The notes under the pieces were generated by a model. The model was not told the DNA's origin and did not search any database. It worked only from the letters and a program-made list of their open reading frames with translations. Made by a program: the position numbers and the translations under genes. Below, one piece after another: positions 1 through 8,720 of a stretch of DNA of 64,000 nt (positions are counted from its first letter, which is position 1; each line of letters opens with the position of its first letter). The DNA is from Frankia casuarinae (GTDB lineage: Bacteria > Actinomycetota > Actinomycetes > Frankiales > Frankiaceae): positions 3,286,001 to 3,350,000 of the forward strand of contig NC_007777.1 of the NCBI RefSeq assembly GCF_000013345.1, in the 5' to 3' direction.

Positions 1-659
1 AGCGCCTCCGCGACACGCGGCCGCGGCACGGTCGCACCGAAGAACACCACGTCCGGTTCCAGCTCGTCACCGCCACACCGGCGGCAGCCCACCATGACGA
101 AGGCGGCGACCATGTCGTCGGGGAGCGTGACATCGCCGTCCGGGTTGGTCTGCGCGGCGCCGACATGGAATCCGGGATTGACCGCCCGCAGACGCTGGTC
201 GAGCTCGAGGCGAGGGCTCACGTCGCCGCAGCCGCGACACAGCACGCGCGACAGCCTACCGTGCAAATCGATGACGCGCCGTGAGCCGGCGCGCTGGTGC
301 AGGCCGTCAACGTTCTGCGTCACGACGCCGGTCACCAGGCCGTCCTGCTCCAACCGGGCCAGTGCCCGGTGGCCCGGGTTCGGCTCCGCCCGGGCCACCC
401 GCCGCCACCCTGCATGGCTGCGGGCCCAGTAGCGGTGCCGGGCCGCGGGATCATCGGTGAACTCCTGGTACGTCATCGGGGTGTGACGGCGCAGTGCCCC
501 GTTCGGACCCCGATAGTCCGGAATACCGGAGTCGGTGGAGATCCCCGCACCGGTCACCACCGCGACCCCGCCGGCCGCGACCAGCGAGCAGAGCCGGTCG
601 AACGCCTCGCCCCCGCCACCCGCCGCCTGCTGTCGCGCACCGTCCCTCACACCGTCCAT
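1..659 (-). CDS. SIR2-family NAD-dependent protein deacylase (3' end outside window)
   Basis: The reading frame starts at an ATG on the minus strand and runs off the left edge without a stop, so 219 residues of the N-terminal and central part are visible. Sirtuin landmarks appear in order: TGAGIS (36-41) and GIPDYRG for NAD binding, TQNVDGLH (114-121), the catalytic His in DLHG (His133), and a zinc ribbon with Cys141, Cys144, Cys192 and Cys195. The final visible motif, PDVVFFGATVP, is typical of the family. Sirtuins remove acyl groups from lysine using NAD in the cytoplasm. Family assignment is firm; the substrate is unknown. Confidence 0.93.
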   Translation of the reverse strand, partial: MDGVRDGARQQAAGGGGEAFDRLCSLVAAGGVAVVTGAGISTDSGIPDYRGPNGALRRHTPMTYQEFTDDPAARHRYWARSHAGWRRVARAEPNPGHRALARLEQDGLVTGVVTQNVDGLHQRAGSRRVIDLHGRLSRVLCRGCGDVSPRLELDQRLRAVNPGFHVGAAQTNPDGDVTLPDDMVAAFVMVGCRRCGGDELEPDVVFFGATVPRPRVAEA

Positions 660-1045
660 GCTGCCCGATCTACCCGTGCCCCGGATGCCCGTTCGGCGCC
701 ACCACTCCCTGCCCGTCCGGGGATGAAGCCTGCCCGTCCGGGGATGAAGCCTGCCCGTCCGGGGATGAAGCCGGGGGAAGACGTCCCGGCAGGTTGATGT
801 TTCGGACACCGGCATCGATACGTCGTGTAGTCGTCGTAGCCGGGTGGTGTGATCAGGCTCTGAGTCGTACGGTTGCGGCGAAGCCAGCCTTCCCGAGGAT
901 GGTTACGACGATGGACGGCGAGAACGCACAGGTCGGCACCAGGCACGCCGAGTCGGGGGACGCCCGGCGCCACCCCTCCGGCTCAGTCGCTCATGGCAGG
1001 TCAACCGCGTCGACCACGACCAGGACCACCGTCAAAACCGTCGGC
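660..1045. other. Intergenic region between sirtuin and HypC-like gene
   Basis: About 385 bases lie between the divergent sirtuin and the HypC-like gene. They hold the 21-base tandem repeat described separately and would contain both promoters. The HypC-like gene could begin as early as ATG 899 or 911, where a GAGG stretch offers a weak ribosome site. I see no other gene. Confidence 0.5.
709..771. repeat. 21-bp tandem repeat, three copies
   Basis: Three consecutive identical 21-base units (709-729, 730-750, 751-771), each built around CCCGTCCGGGGATGAAGC. They sit just upstream of the sirtuin start, in the divergent promoter region. A role as repeated protein-binding sites is possible but not shown. 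Confidence 0.9.
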
Positions 1046-1318
1046 ATGGCCGCCGGCACGAGCGCGGGCCGACCGGCCGCGATGGAGGCTGAGCTGGCCT
1101 CGGTCCATCCCGGTCCGGCCGCGCCGGTATGTGAGGCGGCCGGGCGCATCGCCCGGTCGGAGGAGACCATCGAGGCGGAGGTCATCCGCCTCTTGCCCGG
1201 AGCCCTCGCCGTCGTCCGCACTCCCGCCGGAACGGAGGAGGTGGGCATCGCCCTGGTTGACGCCCATCCCGGTGATGCCGTGCTGGTTCACGCCGGGGAG
1301 GCGATCGCCGTTCTCTAG
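1046..1318 (+). CDS. HypC/HupF-like small domain protein
   Basis: The C-terminal 65 residues match the HypC/HupF hydrogenase-maturation fold pattern: a Cys followed by GRI, a variable strand ending LAVVRTPAGTEEV, then IALVDAHPGDAVLVHAGEAIAVL-type closing strands (LVxxxPGDxVLVHAGxAI). HypC chaperones carry Fe(CN)2CO to the large subunit of NiFe hydrogenase using an N-terminal Cys. Here that Cys is internal (VCEAAGRI), as in actinobacterial HupF variants. No hydrogenase genes are in the window. Start is uncertain: 899, 911, 1046 and 1082 are all in frame and none has a strong ribosome site. The next gene begins 50 bases downstream on the same strand, so the two may be cotranscribed. Confidence 0.6.
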   Translation: MAAGTSAGRPAAMEAELASVHPGPAAPVCEAAGRIARSEETIEAEVIRLLPGALAVVRTPAGTEEVGIALVDAHPGDAVLVHAGEAIAVL

Positions 1319-1368
1319 CTCATCCGTTCGTCCGTCCGGGCCAGACCCATCCAGGGCAGGGGGATGCA

Positions 1369-2427
1369 ATGACGGTTCGTTCGCCGTTCAACCAGACCGC
1401 GGCGATCGCGGACGCCGAGATCTACCGCGAGGAGCCCATCCGTCCCGACCGCGCCATCACACGCGGCTCGGACCGGCGGATCGGGGTGCTGACCCCACCG
1501 TGCTATGCCCTCGCCCACCCGGAGGAGCGTTCGCACGCCCACGCGGAGTGTCTCCTGGAGTGCGGCCCCGCCGCCATCCCCGACGTCACGCTGCGAGTCC
1601 GGGTGCGCTACCTGCAGATGACGGTCCGTTTCGTGGATCGTGGCCCCGGGGACGGGGGCCGCTTTCCACCAGGCGGCCGGCCTGCGGGAGATGCCGAGCC
1701 CCGCGGCTGGGACGAGTTCGTCCCGCGCCAGGTCGACGATGTGGTGACGGTCACGGACCTGTTGGCGGCGCCTCCCGGCAGCGCGGTACCGACCGCCGCG
1801 GGGCCGCGGCGGAACTGGCTGCCCCGCCTGAGCGCGCCACGGCCAAATCCATGGGAGCTGGCCGGTCCGGCGAGCGGTGGCGTCTCGGCGGGACTCGGAC
1901 CACCCCACACCGTCCGGTTCAGCGCCCCCTCCGGTCGGCGGGTGGAGACCGTGAGCGGCCACGGCGAGGCGGAACCGACCCGCATCACCTGGGACAGCTG
2001 GGCCGTGCAGGGAGAGCTGCGGTTGAACGCCGGACTGCAGACCTGGGCACATCAGACCGGGGAGACCGGAGCACATCGCCTGGTCCGGCTCCGGGCGGAA
2101 CTGGTGAACACCTCGGGCTGGCATCTTCCGGCCGAGGAAGCGATGGATCACGTCTCCCTTGAGGCGCGCCGCCGGCGGCACCGGGAACAGGCAATGCGGC
2201 ACTCCCTGATCGGCGCGCACCTGCTCCTCGCGACGACCGAGGGCCGATTCGTGTCCCTGGCCTCTCCCCCGGCCCGGGCCAGCGAATTCGCGAAGAACTG
2301 CGTCAACGACGGCCTCTGGCCCGCGCTCGTGACCACCGCGGACGGCCATGACACCGTGCTCGTCGCGCCGATCGTCCTTCCCGATCATCCACGGCCGGCT
2401 CCGGTGGACCACGACAGCGGCAGCTGA
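1369..2427 (+). CDS. Uncharacterised 352-residue protein
   Basis: I do not recognise this family. The ATG is preceded by a good purine run (CAGGGGGATGCA), codon use fits the genome, and the frame ends just before a strong hairpin terminator, so the gene is credible. No signal peptide or membrane segment is seen. The middle (about 90-190) is Pro/Gly-rich and probably a linker. The C-terminal part (about 205-340) reads like a structured domain with ITWDSWAVQGELRLNAG, a basic LEARRRRHREQAMRHSL helix and a strand-rich end. It follows the HypC-like gene by 50 bases, so a shared function is possible but unproven. Confidence 0.65.
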   Translation: MTVRSPFNQTAAIADAEIYREEPIRPDRAITRGSDRRIGVLTPPCYALAHPEERSHAHAECLLECGPAAIPDVTLRVRVRYLQMTVRFVDRGPGDGGRFPPGGRPAGDAEPRGWDEFVPRQVDDVVTVTDLLAAPPGSAVPTAAGPRRNWLPRLSAPRPNPWELAGPASGGVSAGLGPPHTVRFSAPSGRRVETVSGHGEAEPTRITWDSWAVQGELRLNAGLQTWAHQTGETGAHRLVRLRAELVNTSGWHLPAEEAMDHVSLEARRRRHREQAMRHSLIGAHLLLATTEGRFVSLASPPARASEFAKNCVNDGLWPALVTTADGHDTVLVAPIVLPDHPRPAPVDHDSGS

Positions 2428-2440
2428 CCGCCGGCCCGCC

Positions 2441-2470
2441 ACCGGCCTCGGCCGATGAGCCGAGGCCGGT
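2441..2470 (+). terminator. 12-bp perfect hairpin after the 352-residue gene
   Basis: ACCGGCCTCGGC (2441-2452) pairs perfectly with 2459-2470 around a 6-base loop, starting 13 bases after the stop at 2427. There is no T-run, as is usual in GC-rich actinobacteria. It probably ends the upstream transcript before the copC promoter. Confidence 0.65.
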
Positions 2471-2527
2471 CGTCAGCAGCAACGGCAGCGAAAACAGTGA
2501 GCGGAACATACGCGTCGCGGGAGGACG

Positions 2528-2540
2528 TCAACATTGTTGA
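2528..2540. promoter_or_regulatory. Palindrome TCAACATTGTTGA upstream of copC
   Basis: A perfect 6-1-6 inverted repeat in an unusually AT-rich patch about 55 bases upstream of the copC-like start. It could be an operator for a dimeric repressor or lie in the promoter. The binding protein is unknown. Confidence 0.4.
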
Positions 2541-2570
2541 TTATCTTGGATCGGACGCGGTGGCCACGTT

Positions 2571-2585
2571 TCTACGGCGCGTAGA
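2571..2585. promoter_or_regulatory. Inverted repeat TCTACG-GCG-CGTAGA at the copC start
   Basis: Perfect 6-base arms with a 3-base spacer end 9 bases before the GTG chosen for the CopC-like protein. Interrupted CTAC/GTAG palindromes resemble operators of BlaI/CopY-type repressors, which control copper and beta-lactam genes in Gram-positive bacteria. The link to copper is inference. A repressor here would block ribosome access or promoter clearance. Confidence 0.45.
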
Positions 2586-2594
2586 ATCTGCTGG

Positions 2595-3392
2595 GTGCGA
2601 CCAGAGGCGAGGCCGACTGAGAGACGGCGCACGGCAGTCCCGGGGAGGGGCGGCACCCGGTTCGCCGACCTCACCGGTGCCGCCCACGCCACCGGTGGTA
2701 CGGGCGGCACGGGGCCCACCAGCCTTGCCGCTGCGATCAGCCTGGTTGTGACGCTTGGCCTCGCAGCGGCGCTCGTCCCGGCGCTCCTGCTCGGACTGGC
2801 CACCCCCGCATCGGCGCATTCACGTCTGGTCACCACCACCCCGGTGGCGGACAGCACTCTCACCGCCCCGCCACATGAGATCATCCTGACATTCAACGAG
2901 CCGGTGTCCCCGCGCTACACGAACGTCGCCGTCACGGCGGCCGACGGCGCCGGCGTGACCGCCGGTGCCACCCGCGTCGAGGGCGGCACCGTCCACCAGG
3001 GCCTCACCGCTCTCCGCGACGGTCGCTACACGGTGGCCTATCGGGTCGTGTCCGAGGACGGTCATCCGGTCGGCGGCGAGTTCGCCTTCACCGTTGCCGG
3101 CAGCACGGCGTCCGCGGGCCAGGAGGGATCCCCGCCCCCGTCTCCGGTCACCACGACGCCGACCCCGGCAGCCACCGCGAGTCCGACCACGGGTGCCGCG
3201 CCGGCCCCGTCCGCGGCCGTCACGGCCGTCACGGCCGTCACGGCCGATACGGGACCCGCGGACGGCGGGGGCGGGAGCAGTGGCGGTGGCGGTGGCGGTG
3301 GCTGGATACTCCCTGTCGTGATCGCCGGTATCCTCACGCTCGGTGGCGGTACCTTGTTCGCCCTGCGGCGACGTCACTCCGGAGCGCGCTGA
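2595..3392 (+). CDS. CopC-domain copper-binding protein, membrane anchored
   Basis: The first 74 residues form a long N-region, a hydrophobic core and a signal-peptidase site ASA|HS, leaving His75 at or near the mature N-terminus as in CopC proteins. The domain follows (about 75-170): TFNEPVSPRY and the second ligand motif VVSEDGHPVGGEF. A Thr/Ala/Pro-rich linker with a GCCGTCACG triplication and a glycine run lead to a C-terminal membrane helix (about 237-258) and a basic tail. The protein should bind copper outside the cell and pass it to CopD. It ends 4 bases before the CopD-CtaG start. The GTG start is the frame's first; a later start near the hydrophobic core is possible. Confidence 0.85.
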   Translation: MRPEARPTERRRTAVPGRGGTRFADLTGAAHATGGTGGTGPTSLAAAISLVVTLGLAAALVPALLLGLATPASAHSRLVTTTPVADSTLTAPPHEIILTFNEPVSPRYTNVAVTAADGAGVTAGATRVEGGTVHQGLTALRDGRYTVAYRVVSEDGHPVGGEFAFTVAGSTASAGQEGSPPPSPVTTTPTPAATASPTTGAAPAPSAAVTAVTAVTADTGPADGGGGSSGGGGGGGWILPVVIAGILTLGGGTLFALRRRHSGAR

Positions 3393-3396
3393 CCCC

Positions 3397-5781
3397 ATGG
3401 ACACCCCCGCCGCCAGGAAAAACCCCGCCATAACGAACAACCCCACCACGCCCGCAGACCCCACCACGCCCACGGCTCCGGCCGCTCCTCCGCATGCCGC
3501 CGCTCTCACCAGGACCATCCCCGCCAGCCGCTCCCCCTCGGCTGGCGGACGGACGGCGGCGGTCGGACGGATGGCGCCCGTCGCCGTCGCGGCCGGATGC
3601 GTGGCACTGGCCCTGGTCGTCGGTTTCGGGCCAGGCCCCCTGCGGCTGCCCGGTCTGCCTTCGTCCGGCACGCTCACCTACTGGGCACTGCCGTTCGCCC
3701 ATCTGGTCGGCAGGATCGCCGCCGTGGGGACGATCGGGTGGCTTCTCACGGCCGCCGTCCTTCTTCCGGCGAAACACGGTGCGGCCGGCAACGGGTCCCG
3801 GGTGGGCATCCTGTCGCCCACGGCCCGGCGGTGCGGCCGGTACGCGGCGAACGCCGCGGCTCTGTGGATGCTGGCCACCCTCGTGGAGCTGCTGTTCACC
3901 CTGTCCGAGATCTCCGCGCGCCCGGCCGGCGACGTCCTGGATGTCTCCTCGCTGCGCTCCTTCGTCTCCACCACCTCCCAGGGCCGGGCGCTACTCGTCG
4001 TGGCGGCCCTGGCTGCCGTCATCGCGGTGATCGGCCGTACAGTCACGACGACGACCGCGACCGGGGCCCTGCTCGCTGTCGCGGTCGCCGGCATCGTGCC
4101 GCCGATCCTGGTTGGCCACGCCGCTACGTCCGGCGATCATGCGATCGCCGTGGTGGCCCTCGGCGTGCACGTATTGGCGGCCACGGCATGGGTGGGTGGT
4201 CTACTCGGCCTGCTCACCGCGGTGCGGCTGCCGGCGAGCTTGTTCGGCCCGGCGCTGCGCCGGTACAGCCGGTTCGCGGCCGGGGCGGCGGCCGTCACGG
4301 CAATCAGCGGGATCGCCGGTGCGGCCCTGCGGCTCGGCGGCTTCACCCCGTTGTGGGACACCCGCTACGGCCTGCTGGTCCTGCTCAAGGCCGCGGGCCT
4401 GCTGGCCGCCGTCACGCTCGGTGGTCTGGTGCGCCGCCGGGTCGTCGCCGGGCTCACGGTGACGACGCCCACCGACCAGACCGGCACCACCGACCAGACC
4501 GGCACCACCGACCAGACCGGCACCACCGACCAGACCGGCACCGACAGGACTACCGCGGTCGCTCGTTTCCTGCGCATCGCCGGCGTGGAGCTCACCGTTC
4601 TCACGGCCACGGTCGGGTTGGCCGTCGGACTGTCACGCACGGCGCCGCCGGTGAACGACGCACTCGTTCCCGACGATCCGACCCAGACGCTGCTCGGATA
4701 CCCGATGCCCCCACCGGTCACCGCCGCGCGGCTCGCCACCGACTGGCACATCGACTGGGTCTTCCTCGCCGGCGCGGTCACCGCCGCCCTGCTCTACCTC
4801 GCCGGCCTACGCCGGCTACGGGCACGCGGCGCCCACTGGCCGCTTGGGCGCACCATTGCCTGGCTCGCCGGCTTGCTCGTCGTCGTGGTCGCCACGTCAA
4901 GCGGACTCGGGCTGTACGGGCCGGTCCTGCTCAGCGTGCACATGAGCCAGCACATGCTGCTCAGCATGCTGGCCCCGCTCCCGCTGGTGCTCGGCGCGCC
5001 GGTGACTCTGGCGCTGCGGGCGATGCGGCCCGCGACGGCTCCGCACCGCACCGGACCACGCGAATGGCTGCTGAGGACGCTGCGGTCCTGGCCGGTACGC
5101 ATCCTGACCCATCCGCTGCTCGTGACGGCGAACTTTGCCGGCAGCCTCTACGTGCTCTACCTCAGCTCGCTGCTGTCGACTCTCATGCACAACCATCTCG
5201 GCCACCTGTACATGAACGTGCACTTCCTGGCGGTCGGCGTGCTGTTCTTCGAGCTGCTGATCGGGACCGACCCGCTCCCCCGCCGGCTGCCGCATCCCGG
5301 CCGCGTCCTGATGCTGCTGGCGGTCGTCCCGTTCCACGCCTTCCTCGGCCTGACCATCATGAGCACGTCGGCCCTGCTCGGCTCGGGCTGGTACGACCGC
5401 CTGGTCCGGCCCTGGGGCGTCTCACCGCTCAGCGACCAGCGGACCGCCGGGGGCATCGCCTGGTCGTTCGGCGAGATTCCCACCTTCGTCGTGCTGATCG
5501 TGCTGGCCATCCAGTGGTCCCGGCTGGACGAGCGGCAGGCGCGGACCCGGGAGCGGCGCATCGCCGCCGCTGGTGACGTCGACGCCGAACTCGACGCGTA
5601 CAACGCCTACCTCGCCCAGCTCGCCGCCGGCCCAGCCCGGCGCACGCCGTCCGCGGCCACCACCACCTCGACAGCCACCACCACCTCGACAGCCACCACC
5701 ACCTCGACAGCCACCACCTCACGCACGACCTCGCCCACCCCCGGAGACGAGACCAACGCTGAGGCCGAAACCTCCGGATAA
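3397..5781 (+). CDS. CopD / CtaG fusion: copper import and cytochrome oxidase assembly membrane protein
   Basis: Starting at ATG 3397, this 794-residue protein has two membrane domains. The N-terminal half is CopD-like with several helices (for example VGHAATSGDHAIAVVALGVH with its histidines). A linker contains four copies of TDQTGT. The C-terminal half is CtaG-like (caa3-type assembly factor), with LSVHMSQHMLLSML, MHNHLGHLYMNVHFL and WYDRL. The tail holds three TTTSTA repeats and is likely disordered. It should bring copper across the membrane and deliver it for oxidase assembly, in concert with the CopC protein immediately upstream. The CopD-CtaG fusion is common in actinobacteria. Confidence 0.9.
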   Translation: MDTPAARKNPAITNNPTTPADPTTPTAPAAPPHAAALTRTIPASRSPSAGGRTAAVGRMAPVAVAAGCVALALVVGFGPGPLRLPGLPSSGTLTYWALPFAHLVGRIAAVGTIGWLLTAAVLLPAKHGAAGNGSRVGILSPTARRCGRYAANAAALWMLATLVELLFTLSEISARPAGDVLDVSSLRSFVSTTSQGRALLVVAALAAVIAVIGRTVTTTTATGALLAVAVAGIVPPILVGHAATSGDHAIAVVALGVHVLAATAWVGGLLGLLTAVRLPASLFGPALRRYSRFAAGAAAVTAISGIAGAALRLGGFTPLWDTRYGLLVLLKAAGLLAAVTLGGLVRRRVVAGLTVTTPTDQTGTTDQTGTTDQTGTTDQTGTDRTTAVARFLRIAGVELTVLTATVGLAVGLSRTAPPVNDALVPDDPTQTLLGYPMPPPVTAARLATDWHIDWVFLAGAVTAALLYLAGLRRLRARGAHWPLGRTIAWLAGLLVVVVATSSGLGLYGPVLLSVHMSQHMLLSMLAPLPLVLGAPVTLALRAMRPATAPHRTGPREWLLRTLRSWPVRILTHPLLVTANFAGSLYVLYLSSLLSTLMHNHLGHLYMNVHFLAVGVLFFELLIGTDPLPRRLPHPGRVLMLLAVVPFHAFLGLTIMSTSALLGSGWYDRLVRPWGVSPLSDQRTAGGIAWSFGEIPTFVVLIVLAIQWSRLDERQARTRERRIAAAGDVDAELDAYNAYLAQLAAGPARRTPSAATTTSTATTTSTATTTSTATTSRTTSPTPGDETNAEAETSG
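4471..4542 (+). repeat. 18-bp in-frame tandem repeat, four copies
   Basis: Four copies of ACCGACCAGACCGGCACC encode (TDQTGT)4 in the linker between the CopD and CtaG halves. The unit is a multiple of three, so copy-number change only alters linker length. Confidence 0.9.
5659..5712 (+). repeat. 18-bp in-frame tandem repeat, three copies
   Basis: Three copies of ACCACCACCTCGACAGCC encode a Thr-rich (TTTSTA)3 stretch in the C-terminal tail of the CopD-CtaG protein. Confidence 0.9.
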
Positions 5782-5803
5782 GCAGGCCGGGGAGAAACCC
5801 CGG

Positions 5804-8515
5804 CTACGGCGTCGGCCGCGGGCCGTCGGGACCGGATGCCGCGGCCCTCCCGCCCGGACGGACGACCGCCCCCGGACGGACGACCGCCGCGGACCGCGGG
5901 CCGTCGGCAGGCGCACCCTCGGCACGCACCGCGGGCAGGGTCCGCACGTTGCTCTGCGGAACCGACGGGCGGCGCGCCGTTTCCAGGTCCACCCGCGCGG
6001 CCACCGCCGTCAGTTGACGGCGGGTGATCACCCACACGAGTTCGAGCAGGACCGCCGCCGCCACGGCGATGCCGACCGCCGTCCACGGCCCGGTCGTCCC
6101 CACCAGGGAGAGCTGGAAGAACTCCTGGCCGGAGGGGATAGCCAGGACCAGCGCGAACGCGACCGCCATGGTCAGCACGAGCGCGATGCGCCACCAGGTG
6201 TACGGACGGGCGACGATCGCCAGTGCCCACAGCGCGACTCCGAACAGCGTCAGCGTCGCCATCGAGGTTTCGGCCTCCAGGTCATGACCATAGAAATGCG
6301 ACCGGGCCAGCAGGTAGGACGTCATCGTCGCCGCGGCGGCGAGCAACCCGGTGGGAAGGGCGAAGCGCAGCACCCGACCGACGAAGTCCGGCTGCGCCCG
6401 CTCGGTGTTCGGTGCCAGCGCCAGGAAGAACGACGGGATGCCGATCGTCAGCGACCCGACAAGCGTGAGATGCCGAGGGAGGAACGGGTACGGCACCTGC
6501 GTGATCACAACCACGATCGCGAGCAGGACCGAGTAGACGGTCTTGGTCAGAAACAGGTTCGCGACCCGTTCGATGTTGCCGATGACCCTCCGTCCCTCGG
6601 AGACCACAGACGGCAACGTCGCGAAGCTGTTATTCAGCAGCACGATCTGGGCGACCGCGCGGGTCGCCTGACTGCCGGATCCCATCGACACGCCGATGTC
6701 GGCGTCCTTGAGCGCCAGGACGTCGTTGACGCCGTCGCCGGTCATCGCGACGATGTGCCCCCGCGACTGCAACGCCGCGACCATCTCCCGCTTCTGCTGC
6801 GGGCTGACCCGCCCGAAGATCGAGTGGCTCTCCAGGGCGTCGGCGAGCGCGGCCCGGTCGGTCGGCAGCGTGCGGGCGTCAACGGGATCGTCGGCGCCGG
6901 GCAGCCCCAGCGTGCGGGCGACCGCGCCGACCGACAGCGCGTTGTCCCCCGAGAGAATCTTGGCGGCGACGTTCTGCTCGGCGAAGTACCGCAGGGTATC
7001 CGGGGCATCCGCCCGCAGCCGCTGGGCGATGACCACGAGCGCCACCGGGACGACGCCGGCCGGCACCGTCGCCGGGTCCGCCAGCGCGTCCGCCAGCGAC
7101 GCGCCGAACCGGGCGAGCAGCAGCACCCGCAGGCCCTGCGCCCCGTACTCGTCCACGGTGGCGAGCACCCGGTCACCGGCCGCCAGCAGCACGTCGGGCG
7201 CGCCGAGCAGCCAGGTGCCCTCGGTCCCGCCCACGGCGGCGAGGGTCGCGCCGCTCCACTTGCGCGCCGAGGAGAACGGCGCGTCCGCCCGCACCTGCCA
7301 GCCCGGCGGGGCGGGATAGGCATCGATGATCGCCTGCATGCTCGGATTCGGCCGGCTGTCGGCCGCGCCGAGGGCGCCGAGCACGCTCGGCACGAGGGTG
7401 CCCGGCGCTGCGGCCACGCCTGCCCCAACGGCGGCGCCGGTGCCCGGCTCGACGATCCGCAGCTCCACGACGTCCATCGCAGCCTCGGTGAGGGTGCCGG
7501 TCTTGTCCAGACAGACGACGTCGACGCGGGCCAGCCCCTCGATCGCGGGCAGTTCCTGCACCAGGCACTGCCGCCGGCCCAGCCGTACCACGCCGACCGC
7601 GAAGGCGACCGACGTAAGCAACACCAAGCCCTCCGGCACCATCGGCACGAGTCCGGCGACCATCCGGCGGATGGCCTCGGGCAGGTCGTCGTCGTTAACG
7701 ACCACCTGGCTGACGATCAGCGCGATGCCGGCCGGAATAATCATCCAGGTGACGACCCTCAGAATGGTGCTGATGCCGCCCCGCAGCTCGGAGCGCACCA
7801 GGGTGAACCGGCTCGCCTCCTCGGCGAGCCGGGCCGCGTAGGCTTCGCGGCCAACCCGGGTCGCCCGGAACGCCCCCGACCCCGCGACGACGAAGCTGCC
7901 CGACATGACGATGTCACCGGGCTGCTTGTGCACCGGATCCGCCTCGCCGGTGAGCAGCGACTCGTCGACCTCCAGGTGATCGGCCGTCAGGACCAGACCA
8001 TCGACGGGAATCTTGTCGCCGGCGCCGAGCTCAATCACGTCGTCCAGCACGATCTCGGCGGCGGGGAGCTCGCGGGTGACACCGTCACGCCGCACGACGG
8101 GCCGGGACTCCCCCACCACGGCGAGCCGGTCCAGGGTGCGCTTCGCCCGCAGCTCCTGGAACAGGCCGACCAGGGTGTTCACGATGATCACGCCGCCGAA
8201 CAGGGCGTCCTGGAATGGACCGACGATGGCGACGAAGACCAGTAGAACACCGATGATCGCGTTGATCCGGGTGAGGACGTTCGCACGGATGATGTCGCGC
8301 AGCGAGCGACTGGAGCGGACCGGCACGTCGTTGACGCGGCCGTCCGCGAGGCGTTCGGCGACCTCGGCGGCGGTCAACCCAGCGGCGGATCGACCGATCG
8401 CGATGGGTCCGGACCCGGCCCCGGCGGCGGACGCGGAATCGCTGGGAGGCGCCGGGTTCCGGTCGTCGAGCCGTCCCGGAGACAGCCGCGCTCCCGCGGC
8501 CCCTCGCCGAACCAT
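5804..8515 (-). CDS. Cation-translocating P-type ATPase, CtpE-like (probable calcium transporter)
   Basis: A 903-residue P-type ATPase without N-terminal metal-binding domains. Visible motifs: TGEAD in the actuator, the transmembrane MVPEGLVLLTS, the phosphorylation loop DKTGTLTE with Asp337, the hinge GDGVNDVLALKDADIGVSMG, then six predicted C-terminal helices. The MVPEGLVLL signature is that of mycobacterial CtpE, a calcium-uptake ATPase, rather than the CPx motif of copper pumps. It is therefore probably not part of the copper system it faces, despite convergent ends only 22 bases apart. The last 50 residues are Pro/Ala/Arg-rich and probably disordered. uppP lies 205 bases upstream on the same strand. 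Confidence 0.88.
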   Translation of the reverse strand: MVRRGAAGARLSPGRLDDRNPAPPSDSASAAGAGSGPIAIGRSAAGLTAAEVAERLADGRVNDVPVRSSRSLRDIIRANVLTRINAIIGVLLVFVAIVGPFQDALFGGVIIVNTLVGLFQELRAKRTLDRLAVVGESRPVVRRDGVTRELPAAEIVLDDVIELGAGDKIPVDGLVLTADHLEVDESLLTGEADPVHKQPGDIVMSGSFVVAGSGAFRATRVGREAYAARLAEEASRFTLVRSELRGGISTILRVVTWMIIPAGIALIVSQVVVNDDDLPEAIRRMVAGLVPMVPEGLVLLTSVAFAVGVVRLGRRQCLVQELPAIEGLARVDVVCLDKTGTLTEAAMDVVELRIVEPGTGAAVGAGVAAAPGTLVPSVLGALGAADSRPNPSMQAIIDAYPAPPGWQVRADAPFSSARKWSGATLAAVGGTEGTWLLGAPDVLLAAGDRVLATVDEYGAQGLRVLLLARFGASLADALADPATVPAGVVPVALVVIAQRLRADAPDTLRYFAEQNVAAKILSGDNALSVGAVARTLGLPGADDPVDARTLPTDRAALADALESHSIFGRVSPQQKREMVAALQSRGHIVAMTGDGVNDVLALKDADIGVSMGSGSQATRAVAQIVLLNNSFATLPSVVSEGRRVIGNIERVANLFLTKTVYSVLLAIVVVITQVPYPFLPRHLTLVGSLTIGIPSFFLALAPNTERAQPDFVGRVLRFALPTGLLAAAATMTSYLLARSHFYGHDLEAETSMATLTLFGVALWALAIVARPYTWWRIALVLTMAVAFALVLAIPSGQEFFQLSLVGTTGPWTAVGIAVAAAVLLELVWVITRRQLTAVAARVDLETARRPSVPQSNVRTLPAVRAEGAPADGPRSAAVVRPGAVVRPGGRAAASGPDGPRPTP

Positions 8516-8720
8516 GGTGTCCCTCCACGCTCCGTCGCGGCCGCTGCCGGAGGCTTGGCAGCGGAATCGTTATCGGTTTCCCGACCGACCTCGGGCGGGT
8601 CTCGGACTCGTTTGGATATGTCCCGTAGATGCCTCCACCGTCTGCACACGCGGACCGCCGACCCTCACCGTAGTTGACGGCCGTAGGCGCGTGGGTCGCG
8701 CCTGGGGGCTCCCCGCCCGT

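Noticed and set aside
709-771. CRISPR-like array
   Set aside because: The units are directly adjacent with no spacers, so it is a simple tandem repeat. The same holds for the other repeats in the window, and no cas genes are present.
5573-8245. 890-residue plus-strand frame opposite the P-type ATPase
   Set aside because: It is the antisense shadow of a clear P-type ATPase, rich in Arg, Pro and Gly with no recognisable domain. High GC makes stop-free antisense frames common.
5804-8515. Copper-exporting P-type ATPase beside copC-copD
   Set aside because: It lacks the CPx motif and N-terminal metal-binding domains; the MVPEGLVLL motif fits CtpE-like calcium ATPases instead.
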